From Candidatus Goldiibacteriota bacterium (GTDB taxonomy: Bacteria; Oederibacteriota; JAAXVQ01): 47,661 nt of DNA. The translations under genes were made by a program, and so were the position numbers. Under the pieces are notes generated by a model, which searched no databases, was not told the origin of the DNA, and saw only the letters and a list, made by a program, of their open reading frames with translations. Below are positions 32,761 through 43,200 of the stretch, piece by piece. How positions within the stretch are numbered: the stretch's first letter is position 1; the number at the start of each line of letters is the position of its first letter. Location: NCBI GenBank assembly GCA_020052235.1, contig JAGVPM010000087.1:1-47661 (forward strand). The letters run 5' to 3'.

Positions 32761-34494
32761 TCATTTCACTGTGGGTTTGTTCTCTTTCCGGAGATGCTGT
32801 TGGTTGAACATTTCCTCAACGTCTTTTGAATTCATCTGCATTTCATAAACCTTGACTTTTTCCTTCTGTTTTTCAAGATCTTCGTACCGGACAATATCCT
32901 CGGGTTTAACCGGCTCGGTTTTGGAAACCGCAGGAGCAGCTTCCGGAGCCGCAGTGTCTTTGGATGCCTCCAAACCCGAGGGTATCAACACTTTCAATTC
33001 CACCCGGCGATTGGCGGCTTGGCCCTCGGGTGTCTTATTGCTGGCCACGGGACGCGTGTCGCCATAACCTATGGGAATTAAATTATCCGGATTAAACTTA
33101 AACCGGCCTTTTAAATGTTCTTTCACGGCCTCAACGCGGGTTTGCGAAAGCTTCAAATTCGCTTTGGATTTTCCTTGCGCATCGGTATGGCCTTCAATTT
33201 TAACCTTAATGGCCGGGTACTGTTCCAACACCGAACCAAAGCGGTCCAAAGTCGTAAAAGATTCTTTCATTAAAATGGCTTTCCCGGGTTTGAATTGAAT
33301 GGCCGGGGCTTGGCCCAGTTTGATTAATTCATTCACGCGGTTAATTTCGTTCTTAGCCCGCTCAATGTCATCCTGCAGTTTGCTCAACATTTCCTTAAGT
33401 TTGGTTTCTTCCCGGGAGCGCGCCCGGCTTAATTCCTGCTCTCGCTGGGCTGCCATATTTTCTTCGGCTGTAATAACCAAGGTTTGCGGTTTTGGAGGAA
33501 GCACAATGACCTTGGTAGGCGTCGCCTGCTGGCCCCAACTGGCAGTCAGCGAAAAACGATGCGTCCCGTAGGTTTTTGTTTTTTCTACATAAGAAGGCAG
33601 CGCAAAAGCATAATCAAATTGCAACTGCGTCATGTTCAGCTGCGGGAAGGCATAGCGTCCGGTTAACCCTACTGTAAATTCCGTCGAGTTTAATCCCAAG
33701 CGCGCGGCCGCCAAGCCCTGAAAAAACCAACTCTCGGCGCCAAAACGGAACGTATTCGTGTTTTGCGCATAACTGCGATTGGCCCATTCGGTGGACAGCA
33801 ATACGCTGTCCAAAGCTGTTTTTAAAGATGTAAGATCCTGACTCCAGGAAAGACCAGCCCGAAAATTGCGCGGAACCTCTTCATAAGTAGTCACCCCTAC
33901 ATCAGCAGGTATGATATTTTCCACACACAGGCCCGCGACAAACTGCCGGCGCAAGGGATACAACAACGCCAAATCAGCCGTAACTCCGGTTTTCGACAGG
34001 GGTTCGGTATAATCGTTGCCCGGAACATTCCAATTCAAAATTTTAAAATTACCGCCTACGTGAATGGTTTTGGTTAGATAATTCAGCGTCCTGGCATACG
34101 CAAAATTAAAAGTATTTTCATGATATAATTCAGAATTAAATTGGGACCAAGAAGTGCCGAAATATCCAATCTCCGGATTAACCGGGACGGACGCGGCCAC
34201 ATAATTATAACTAAGCGCATCACGCTGACCAGTGAACAAACGGCCTTCAAAACCCCAAAATAAATTCGCGTACATGGTGGTGATTTCATAACGCCGCATG
34301 GCAGCCAAGCCCGCGGGGTTCCAATTGATGGTATTGACGTCGTCGGCCACGGCCACAAACGCACGCCCCAAACCGGCCGGACGCACACCAGCGCCATAAT
34401 CAAAAAAATAGCCCATGGCCGAAGAGACCATCAGCCCCATGGCCAAGGCCAGCCCTATTCCTCTCAATATGTTTACCCTGAAGCGCACCATCAT
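32761..34494 (-). CDS. PorV-like outer-membrane barrel fused to an OmpA domain
   Basis: The 577-residue protein has a signal peptide (about 1-28), then a beta-barrel (about 29-320) opening with GAGVRPAGLGRAFVAVADDV then NTINWNPAGLA, the hallmark of the PorV/PorQ/UPF0164 family. A helical linker (about 343-393) with many Glu/Arg heptads follows, then an OmpA C-terminal domain (about 397-505) with GHTD (435-438), LSQTRVEAVKEHL and NRRVEL (495-500), expected to bind peptidoglycan. The last 70 residues are charged. PorV proteins are part of type IX secretion or similar export. The fusion links an export-type barrel to the cell wall. It overlaps the upstream gene as ATGA. Confidence 0.85.
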   Translation of the reverse strand: MMVRFRVNILRGIGLALAMGLMVSSAMGYFFDYGAGVRPAGLGRAFVAVADDVNTINWNPAGLAAMRRYEITTMYANLFWGFEGRLFTGQRDALSYNYVAASVPVNPEIGYFGTSWSQFNSELYHENTFNFAYARTLNYLTKTIHVGGNFKILNWNVPGNDYTEPLSKTGVTADLALLYPLRRQFVAGLCVENIIPADVGVTTYEEVPRNFRAGLSWSQDLTSLKTALDSVLLSTEWANRSYAQNTNTFRFGAESWFFQGLAAARLGLNSTEFTVGLTGRYAFPQLNMTQLQFDYAFALPSYVEKTKTYGTHRFSLTASWGQQATPTKVIVLPPKPQTLVITAEENMAAQREQELSRARSREETKLKEMLSKLQDDIERAKNEINRVNELIKLGQAPAIQFKPGKAILMKESFTTLDRFGSVLEQYPAIKVKIEGHTDAQGKSKANLKLSQTRVEAVKEHLKGRFKFNPDNLIPIGYGDTRPVASNKTPEGQAANRRVELKVLIPSGLEASKDTAAPEAAPAVSKTEPVKPEDIVRYEDLEKQKEKVKVYEMQMNSKDVEEMFNQQHLRKENKPTVK

Positions 34495-35444
34495 TTAATA
34501 ACCACCATGGTCCCTGAAATGAAATGCCCTTCCACTTCAATTTGATACAAGTATAAGCCGCCCTCCACCCAATGTCCGTTGGAATTGCGGCAATCCCAGT
34601 AACGGGTATTATCCAACGTCACGATCGGATATCCCGTGGGATCATAAATTTTAATGCGAATCTTGGAATCGGGCGAATTGGTGTAAAAATTAAAATAAGC
34701 CCTCTGCCCCAACACCGGTTTAACCGGATTAGGCGTAACATAACATCCTTTGTTGAAATCAAAGGGATAATGGAAAAAATCCATGACCATTTGACCCACA
34801 AAATCCTGAGTCGAAAGCACACCGCGCAAATCCGCGGCAAAATAAAGAAACGCATTGGTTCCTTGTATTAAACGGCCAGGCAAGGGATAAGTGCCCAGCC
34901 CGCTGACACTGGCCACCACGCGATCATTACGTTCCGCATCCCATGTGGGAATACGGTCGACATCCGAACGATCATAGACCGTGCCCCAATACCGCAGCGT
35001 ATTGTCGTAAAACCCCAACCCACCCGCAACGACGGTTACGGATTGAGGTGTGCTCCAAGTGGAGATAACACCCAGATCGGTTGGATAGACTTGCCAATAG
35101 AGGGGGATTTTTTCCGCCGGAGTCGTGTACCCGCGCAGACCGCGATACAAGCCATCCGGGGTTGCATTGGCCGTGCTGGTCAAACGCTGGCGATTATCCG
35201 AGTACAACTCAATGCCCCAATTCATATTCTGGTTCCCGGAAAAATTAAGTTGTAAATAAAAAGGCATCAGGGTCAAACCCTGATTGCGGTTCATTTTGGG
35301 TAAGGATAAACTGCCGTTAAAGGTATAAGCAGGAATGGTCAGACTAAAAGCATCTATAGTCACAAATGAAGCCTGCACCGGGCAAACTGTATAAACCCAG
35401 AACAAAGCGGCCAAAAGTAAAATTTTCCTGTAATTAACGCGCAT
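34491..35444 (-). CDS. Secreted protein with FlgD-like C-terminal domain
   Basis: The 317-residue protein has a signal peptide (about 1-25), a beta-rich body I do not recognise, and a C-terminal immunoglobulin-like region (about 235-317) with KIRIKIYDPTGYPIVTLD and then HWVEGGLYLYQIEVEG and GTMVVIK. That end resembles FlgD-type Ig domains and type IX secretion sorting domains, in which a YxYxI/V strand and a basic end are usual. It overlaps the PorV-OmpA gene by four bases, suggesting that the two act together. Function unknown. Confidence 0.78.
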   Translation of the reverse strand: MRVNYRKILLLAALFWVYTVCPVQASFVTIDAFSLTIPAYTFNGSLSLPKMNRNQGLTLMPFYLQLNFSGNQNMNWGIELYSDNRQRLTSTANATPDGLYRGLRGYTTPAEKIPLYWQVYPTDLGVISTWSTPQSVTVVAGGLGFYDNTLRYWGTVYDRSDVDRIPTWDAERNDRVVASVSGLGTYPLPGRLIQGTNAFLYFAADLRGVLSTQDFVGQMVMDFFHYPFDFNKGCYVTPNPVKPVLGQRAYFNFYTNSPDSKIRIKIYDPTGYPIVTLDNTRYWDCRNSNGHWVEGGLYLYQIEVEGHFISGTMVVIK

Positions 35445-35459
35445 GTTGTATTAACTCCA

Positions 35460-36224
35460 TCAATTCATACGGGCCGCATTAAACGGTACCATTTTCTCAG
35501 AACTTTTGGGCACACCCACGGCTTGGTTCCCATACAGCGTATCCCAGAATATTCGCACATGCAATTCACCCACACCTGGAAAAATCGGCGCAGACCCGTG
35601 CGCGCTCATGGACAGGATATCCTTGGGAAACACAGGTTGTTCGCTTCTAATATCCATTTGCCATACGCGTTTGCCTTGGCTGTCGTTCACCCACGCCAGA
35701 CCAAACGGAGCCAAATGCAAAACACCCTGGTTTATAACCTGAACATTCACTACCAAAAGTCCATCGGGCATGAGTTTGGATTCCACGCTCGTAATTTCAC
35801 CCGAGGCCCGGCGCTCGTTGTTAAACCGGATAATAATCGGCATGCCCATCCGCACGTTTAATGAAATCGGCGCATTTACCTTTTCCCCGGCAAACAACGA
35901 AAGAACGCATTCCCCCTGGGCATCGCTCCCGCACTTTAAAATAACAATTATACGTTGATGGGCTTTCGGCTCTAATCTAATCTTGGCCGGTTCAACGGAA
36001 CACCAGTTTGCCAAAGTTTCTGTTAACGGTCCCGGCTTCCGGTATTCAAGCTTAAAAGTCACATCTTTAGCTGTATCCTGATTATTGGTAACTTCTATTT
36101 CCGCGGTATGGTTTTGTCCCTTTTGCAAAGATAAAATCAACATTTCCGGAGAAAAAGAAACTTGCCCCCAAACGGTTTCCATCAACCCCAAAAGCACAGC
36201 CAATGACATCCAAACGCTTTTCAT
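35460..36224 (-). CDS. Secreted chaperone-like immunoglobulin-fold protein
   Basis: The 254-residue protein has a signal peptide (about 1-20, ending VWG) and a mature part starting VSFSPEMLILSLQKGQNHTA, with AEIEVTNNQDTAKDVTFKLE and IRLEPKAHQRIIVILKC. This is the strand pattern of periplasmic pilus-chaperone N-terminal domains (a P-x-x-x-x-L-x-P-G-x-s-x-x-x-x-V-x-N type layout). Two cysteines (around 91 and 114, 8 in all not seen) may form a disulfide. It is first in the region 4 operon. A TATAAT is 7 bases before its ATG, so either the start lies nearly at the 5' end of the transcript or a second promoter exists. Confidence 0.72.
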   Translation of the reverse strand: MKSVWMSLAVLLGLMETVWGQVSFSPEMLILSLQKGQNHTAEIEVTNNQDTAKDVTFKLEYRKPGPLTETLANWCSVEPAKIRLEPKAHQRIIVILKCGSDAQGECVLSLFAGEKVNAPISLNVRMGMPIIIRFNNERRASGEITSVESKLMPDGLLVVNVQVINQGVLHLAPFGLAWVNDSQGKRVWQMDIRSEQPVFPKDILSMSAHGSAPIFPGVGELHVRIFWDTLYGNQAVGVPKSSEKMVPFNAARMN

Positions 36225-36231
36225 TATTTTA

Positions 36232-36237
36232 ATTATA
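36232..36237 (-). promoter_or_regulatory. TATAAT element before the region 4 operon
   Basis: A perfect -10 TATAAT lies 7 bases before the ATG at 36224. The -35 position is not recognisable (GGAATT). If active, it would give a leaderless or near-leaderless message. It is the only promoter-like word found for the 15-kb operon. Confidence 0.3.
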
Positions 36238-36630
36238 ACCCTTTTTCATGTTAAATTCCCTTTTTTTATTTTCAGACCAATTCAAGCCTGACCTTACCTA
36301 ACAACTGCTAGTCTTTGCGCGACAAAACAAGCCCAATTTAATACGGGTAAAATCAGATTACCGCGCTCCTTTGGCCGTTCGCAATGATTTATAAAAATTT
36401 TCCAGACTCCTGTTAGACACTATACTCAAAAATAAATTACAAATATTTCCATCAATTGAAATACTGTAGATTGGATACGAAAACAACATGAATAACCCCA
36501 AGTATATCAGAGTTTTTTTTGAACACAAGCCTATTTTTATATACTTAAAACATTTCAAAATACAAAACTCGAAAACACCATATAAATACAATATCGTAAC
36601 AAATCACTTACTTAATAGCTTTATATATAG
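36238..36630. other. AT-rich gap between the giant gene and region 4
   Basis: About 390 bases, clearly richer in A and T than the rest of the window. It carries one 77-codon frame on the minus strand (36358-36591) with a hydrophobic centre but TTG start, no ribosome-binding site and Cys/Ile/Tyr-biased make-up from the base composition. I see no repeat, RNA gene or clear terminator. A 5-base stem TAGCT/AGCTA lies just after the giant gene stop. Confidence 0.5.
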
Positions 36631-37243
36631 CTACGCTGCCTGAGCCGTACTCTTAAACAACGAACGGCGGTGGCGTTCCAATTTCTCCAAATCCAGCTTC
36701 ACCGGGAACTTGTTCGCCGTATCCGCGTACACGCCAAACGTTCCAGCTCCTCCGGACACCAGCAGCGCTCTGGGCACCCAGATCACTCGCCCAGCGCCCA
36801 CCGACGCTTTCTCCCAGTTTCCCAGCGCTTGCGCATTCATCACCTTCATGTTCCCCATCAATTCACTAAATGCCAGCACCGACTTCTCCGCCTCGATCCT
36901 GGCTTGCGCTGCTTCCGCTACCTTCCCAGAAGCTTCCAGCTCATCCGCCAGCCGTGTTTGCGCCTTCAATACCCTCACGATTGATTTCATGAACCCTTGG
37001 TTCAGCCGCCGACTTTCCGGTTTCCCGGCGTACTTCAAATAGGCTTGCACCAGTGGGCTTTTCTCAACACTCAGCAATTGCTTCACCTTCGATTCGCCCA
37101 GCTCCGACACTTTACTCTGCAGGTACCCAAGCGCATCCGCTCCCTGCCACATCTTTTCAGTGCCAATCAGTTGCGCCACGCCGCTGTAGAACTTCGCTTG
37201 CGGTGCTTTTAAGGCTTCAGCACGTTCGCCGGTGTATTCACGC
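36631..37243 (-). CDS. C-terminal segment of the giant protein (frameshifted)
   Basis: The frame codes for about 203 residues from the shift site to the stop at 36631. Directly after the apparent stop of the main segment (TGA at 37238-37240) this frame reads REYTGERAEALKAPQAKFYS followed by GVAQLIGTEKMW, protein-like and continuous with the preceding ...TLPKGVQA. The 182 residues from an internal GTG are helical and end HRRSLFKSTAQAA. There is no ribosome-binding site at that GTG. I conclude it is the true end of the giant protein, out of frame by one base. No domain is recognised. Confidence 0.7.
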
Positions 37244-40200
37244 GGCTTGCACGCCCTTTGGCAACGTGGTGCCCTGCAGCGCTTCCAGGGTCAGTTTCTG
37301 CTTGCTCGGAGCCACTACTTCGTACACCACGCTCCGCGCATACGCCACATCCCCGACTTTTTCCGTGGCCACTTTCCCGGTTACCACCGCATGCGTGTTT
37401 TCCGTCAAATCTTTGGCCATTTCACGCACACCGGCTACTGTGGTCCTGGCCTGATGGTTCACTTCTCCCAACAACGCTGCGCCTATTTCCGCAGACAGCG
37501 GGCTGCTCTCTCCGGCATTCACACGCGCTCCGGCTTCCAGCACGCTTTCCAACAGTCGCAGTCTGGCAATCAGCCCCGCCGCTTTCCCTTGTTTTTCCAG
37601 TTCGCTTCTTGCAGCACTCACGCGATTTTTGATATGGGCGTACGACTTCATGCCCATCACATTTACTTCTTGTCCTACTTGCAGCCCTGCGCTTTCCACC
37701 CCGCGTTGCGCACTTCCCGCCACGTTTTGGCCGGACATCAGCTTCAGCAACCCGGCGCCTACCACGGTTTGTTTCGTGCCCACAAACTGCCCGCTTTCCT
37801 GCGCCACTTGCTTCACCAACTCGGCCACGCTTCCGGTTTTCACGGCCGCGCTTTCCAAACCGCTTCTCATTTCCTGCAACCGCGCATCCGCGCCTTGGTC
37901 CACTTGCTTGGACAATACGCCGTTCAAGCTTTCCAAACTTACATCCGCGCCTTGCTTGAGTTCGCTTTCCACTTCTTGCAGGTATCCGGCGGCCAATTCC
38001 AGTACCTCCGCTCCATTGACGCCTACTTTGCCCAAGTTTTGCTTCAACCATTCATCATGGCTGATGCCACCCTGCAAATTCTTGACTTCGGCCGCGTTGG
38101 TTTCAACATCCGCTTGGTATTGCTGTTCCCGGATGCCTGCATAGTGTTTATTCGCCTGCTGCCCGGCGATCACGCCGAACAAAAAGGCTTTCACCTGATA
38201 ATTCAAACGCGCCAGACTGGCTTGGATGGTTCCGTCAACGACCGGTGCCGGATTGCTTACAGCTGCCAGCAGAACATCCGGCACGTACACCGTGGCCCAC
38301 GCGCCTTGATCCGCCGTGCTTTGGCTGCCTTCCGTGTACGCTCCGAACAGCATGCCTTTGAAGATTCTTTTCAATAGTCCGCCTTGTTCCGACAAACCGC
38401 AGAACCTCAAACCTTTGATTCCGTATTCTTTAGCTGCGGTGGCATCCGGCACTACCAGTAAACTCTTCATGGCTTCCAAGCGCGGATTATCATCCGACAC
38501 TTTCACACTTACTACACTGTCGGCAAACACCGTCACGGCTCCGGCCAACAGGCTCACGCCCACCAACACCACAACCGCCAAACCTTTAACCAGGCCGCGC
38601 ATATTGGCCAAAGTTTGCACTTCATTCCCAAACAATACAATCTGCAATCCGTTTTGCAGCAGCCGCAAGGGCCAGAAACGCAATCCCTTCACCGGTTCGT
38701 TCACGCCTTCAGGCAACAGATTGCGCAAGCGTTCCAATTCCCGTTGCACTGCTTCCTTCCGTATCTGTGTCTTCTGATCACCCAAAGCAAAAACCAACGC
38801 CCCATGCTCATAGGAAGCTGTATCGAGTCTATGCGTCACATCCGCGTCTCCGCGCGGCGACAAAGTCGTATTCCCCCCGTAAACATCACTCGCCCGCCCT
38901 GTATTCACCACCAAAACCCAGGTATTCGCCGAGACACCTTGCCGGATATTCCGAATATATAGATCCACATCCGCCGAGCGCATGCTGGCGACATTGACGG
39001 ATAGATCAATATCTCCCGGCATTCCCTGGAAAGACTTGGCTTGACGGGCGTCGGCGCATAATGTCGCATGCACCCGGACCGGGCGCCCGCCCAATTCCAT
39101 TTCCACAATATTTTGCAACACAGTCAATCCGCCATCCAAAGCGCGCTGGATACCCGGATACGCCTTGAGTTGCTCCTGCACCTCGGGTTTACTGTCAAAC
39201 CCGACGAGTTTCCCGCTTTCCCGGAATATATTGCCAGTCAACAAATCGCGTAAAATAACCGGCCCGACTCCCGGCCGAATCACTAAAATCCCATCCACCG
39301 GTGTATCCCCCAGCAACAACCGGGTGCCCATAATGATATTTATTTTATCCCGGTCCGCTTGTGTCTGGAGCTCACCAAGCGCGCGTTCAAATTCTTCCGG
39401 ATTTTGCGTGGCCAAGTATCTTTCCGGAAAAACCGCGATCTCCATCCCAGCCTGGCGAAGTTGCGTTAGATTCCTCTGTACCCCCGCCAGCCACGCGGCC
39501 ACTTTGTCCCGCATCACATTCATAACCGAATCTTGAACCGCGACCACGGCCGCGCCTTCCTGCATCACATCAACTACTTTAACCGGTATGGATTTACCGC
39601 TTACGGCACTTTGCAGTTGCACTGTGTCCCAAGTGCGTGTTTCGCCCGCCACTGGTGCTTCCTTCTCGGGATTGACTTGCACGTGCTGTTCATGCCCGGC
39701 CACAGCTTCGGCGATCATGTGTTCCAAATCCTGTTGGTTCCACTTGCCGGAACCCAGCATCAGCACTGGGGCTACTCGCGCCAGGAACTTCACGATCTCC
39801 ACGTCGCCGTAGGTGGTGATATCTGCGGTGGTGCTGGCCTGAAAGGTACTCGGGAGCACATGGTCTTCCAAGGAGAGGCGCAGACAGAAATCCGCCAGCA
39901 GTCGCAGGGCCGTGCGGGCATCCATGCGGGCCGGGTAATGCTCGTCGCCGACCCCCAGCCTGTCCCCCACCACGTCAGAGTCCACATTAATATATGCGTC
40001 CTGATGCTGCGGCCGGCCGGCATAGGCAAAATATTTATCCAAACCCACCTTAATGTGTTGCAGCACATGCGCATGCACTTGTTTTTCCGTAACTTGCGCT
40101 TCACCACTCAGACCCTGGGATTCAAAATACCGGGAGCGGGAATCAAACACCCAAATATGCCGTTTGATGAGACCTGCCGAGGCCAGGATCCAATTAAGAT

Positions 40201-43200
40201 TGTTCATAAAAATATATTTTTTCACGCCCTGAAACCATTCGTACAGGGAGTGCGGCTTGCCTAGAGACTCAATTTCCCGGGGGAAACTGGCATCTGTCAC
40301 TTTACCTTCAAAATCAAAATGTTCGTCGAGAAAAAGCTGCGTATTGCCGCTGGCAGGCAGTTCACCCCGGGCCACGGCTTCCTGGGCATAAGGCACGGCA
40401 TAAGCATGATCATCGTAATAATAGAAACTAACGATTTTACCGTCCGGGCGCCGGAAGCGCTCCACCACATGTGTTTTCATTTTTTGATGATTGTGAGGCA
40501 GGCCCTTTTCGAGGTCCTGCCAAGAACCCAGGATGAGCTCCGGCTCGCGCCGGTCCTGGCGCCCAAAGTCGCGGGAGCGCCAATAGCCCAGGTGCGTTTG
40601 GGCATCGGTTTCCACAAACTCAAAATGCTCCCGGTCAAACGCATCCAAATGCGCGGCCAGGTCCGGGCTGTGGAGCAGTGCTTGCGGGTAAAGACGAAGC
40701 TCGGCCGCAGCTGCGTCCAGGGTAACGCGCACGGGTTGTGCAGCAACGGGCTCAATCCGGCGGAAGCGCAACAGTAAGGCGCGCAGCCCATTATCTCCTA
40801 AAGCGGGGAGGGAAAAATAGGTTCCATACTCCGCCAGCGTCGCACGCCAGTGGCTGGAGTAATTCAGTTCATATAATTCGTGTTTCAAAACCGCCACTTG
40901 AACCACCCGCGGCAAATTTAAAAAACGTGCATCCAGTTCAATCCGTCCCTTGCGGCGGTCCGCCTGGCCGATCAGAATCCCCTTCCAAAACTGTTTCCAA
41001 CTCACGGACGGAGACAAAACGCCAATGGCCGGACGGGTATAACCCACCGGCAGCTTGGAAATCCGCTCCACTTCCGAAAGCACGGATTCAATTTGCTCTT
41101 CAGCCATGCTTGGATCCAAAAACATATTTTTACCCGCGAATAAGCGAAAAACATAAAACAATCGCGGAAAATAATTTAAAACCAAACCCAGGCCGCTGAA
41201 AATCCCCCATCCCAAGGCGGGATTCAGTATCAAATCCGGCGACCCGAAAGAAGTCAAAATCATTCCCACCACCAACGCACCAAGTCCTGCCAGCAACATA
41301 CGCAGCGGCGAGACGTGCAGCCTGCCGGGCGTGGATGCTTTCCCTTGGGCAACTGCTTCTTCAGAATTAAAAATTTTCGCTCCCTGATCCGGCAGGAAAA
41401 TATGCGCGTCCGCTTCTGTTTTCAGTTCTCTGATTTCCATTGGATTTGGGTAGCTATCCAAAGCTTCTTTGGTCAGCACAAATGCTTGTCGGGCTAGGGA
41501 GCTGTCCTCCACAGCCGTTTTAATTGGATTCATAAAATATCCAAAGGCACTTTTATTGAGCGTAGAAAAAACGACGGTTAAACTTTTAAAATCCTCCCGG
41601 TTGCGCAGCAAACTCCCCATATTCGGTTTTCCGTCCGGCCGCACTTTTAAACCCGAATGATTTATTCCCATGTAAACCAAAATTTTCGCCTGTGAATTTT
41701 GCTTAACGATGTCCGCTACTTTTCCAGCCATTACTTCATCTGTGATATCCCAATTCGGCACAACGCGGTAGTTGCCCCCGTCTCCCCTGGGATCCGGAAA
41801 AATAATGGGAATGCCTTTTTTAACTCCCGCACTAATGACCTCAGCCAGCCCATCAACATCGCAAATGGATTTATAATGCCGGAAAATGGCCTGTTTAAGC
41901 GGCATGGCCTCCCCGGTTTGAATATAATGGTCCAACGCCGGCCGCGCGCTTTCATTAAGTTCGATGACCAAATGCGTCACAGGTGTGTTTTCAATGATAT
42001 TGACCGCTTGTGCCTTACTGGCCCGGTCATAATGAATTTCCCCCAGCGTAATCACCTGTACACCTTCGGAAAATTTTTGGCGGATGAATTCAGTAGGTTG
42101 GAAACCGGCTTTTTCCCGGATAAATTCTTGGATTTCGCCGGTTTTTTCCAGGATGCGCGTTTTTTCATGCCCGGCCGCAGGGAGAAATTCTCCAGTATTG
42201 GGATGGGCCAAAACCGCCGGTGATATAATCAGCAACAAAAAGGTTACAATCATCGGCAGACGTAAAAAATTCAAATTGAAAAATTTCCGCAACCTATTTA
42301 CGTTGAAAACATCCTTGGCCCAGATGATTGACGCGGCAAACATATCCATTCCGTGCGCCAACACTTCACTGACTAAACCGTTCCAGATCGTATATCCCAG
42401 CGGCGCGCGCTTGCCTGCCGCCTGGGCAGTTTGCGCCGCTTGCGCGTAAGTTGCCAGCGACTTGCCAAACGCGCTCAATATCCAATCCACTATGGTCTGT
42501 GTCCAACGATGAGCATACTGATCGTGCGCCCGCACTAATAATGGAACTTCGGAAATGACTTCATTGGGCTTGGCCGGATTGACCATAGCGCCCAATTGCG
42601 GGTTATATGCGCCCACAGGATCACCCAAGTGCGCAAACATCCGTACGCCGTGCTGCTTCGCCAGTTGGATAAGCACCCATCCGGTCTTCACCAGGCTCCA
42701 CAGGAAAAAACCGCCCACGAATATATTGAGAACGGGGATAGAAAACGCGACAACCGCCAAACCACCTGCCAGCGCCATGATTGCGGCTGACCCAGGCAAA
42801 TGCAGGGGTTGAAAAGAAGAATTTTTCGTGCTTGGCGCCACGCCTCCCGGTATGAACAACATACGTTCCGGCGTATATGTCTGGCTTAACAATGCAGTTT
42901 TCAACCAAGCATTGCTTAGGGTAACCGGCAATTGACCTTTCCAGGCATGCACACCCTGGCTGAATGCCTGATATACGGCTTGTATTTCTTGGCTCATTTG
43001 ATATACAACCGCGGTGAATACTACAGCTAAAATTTCGTTTTGCTGCTTTTGAAGATCACCCACCTGCAACTCCGAAATAAATTTTCGCAAAACCGGTGAG
43101 TCCAAAGGATTTCCTTTGCTTTGCAGGGCACGCAATAAAGCTTCGGGAGTGCCGTCCTGCTTTAATGCTTGATTAATTTGCCCCAGGTAATAATATCCGC

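Noticed and set aside
36358-36591. 77-residue hydrophobic minus-strand frame
   Set aside because: TTG start, no ribosome-binding site, amino acids follow the AT-rich base composition.
37238-37250. Programmed +1 frameshift at the end of the main giant segment
   Set aside because: The sequence GCC GCG TGA lacks a known slippery site or Shine-Dalgarno-like stimulator. An indel is the simpler explanation, though not excluded.
37422-38051. Arg/Gly-rich minus-strand frame inside the giant gene
   Set aside because: A shadow frame with no start signal; the other frame carries the continuous protein.
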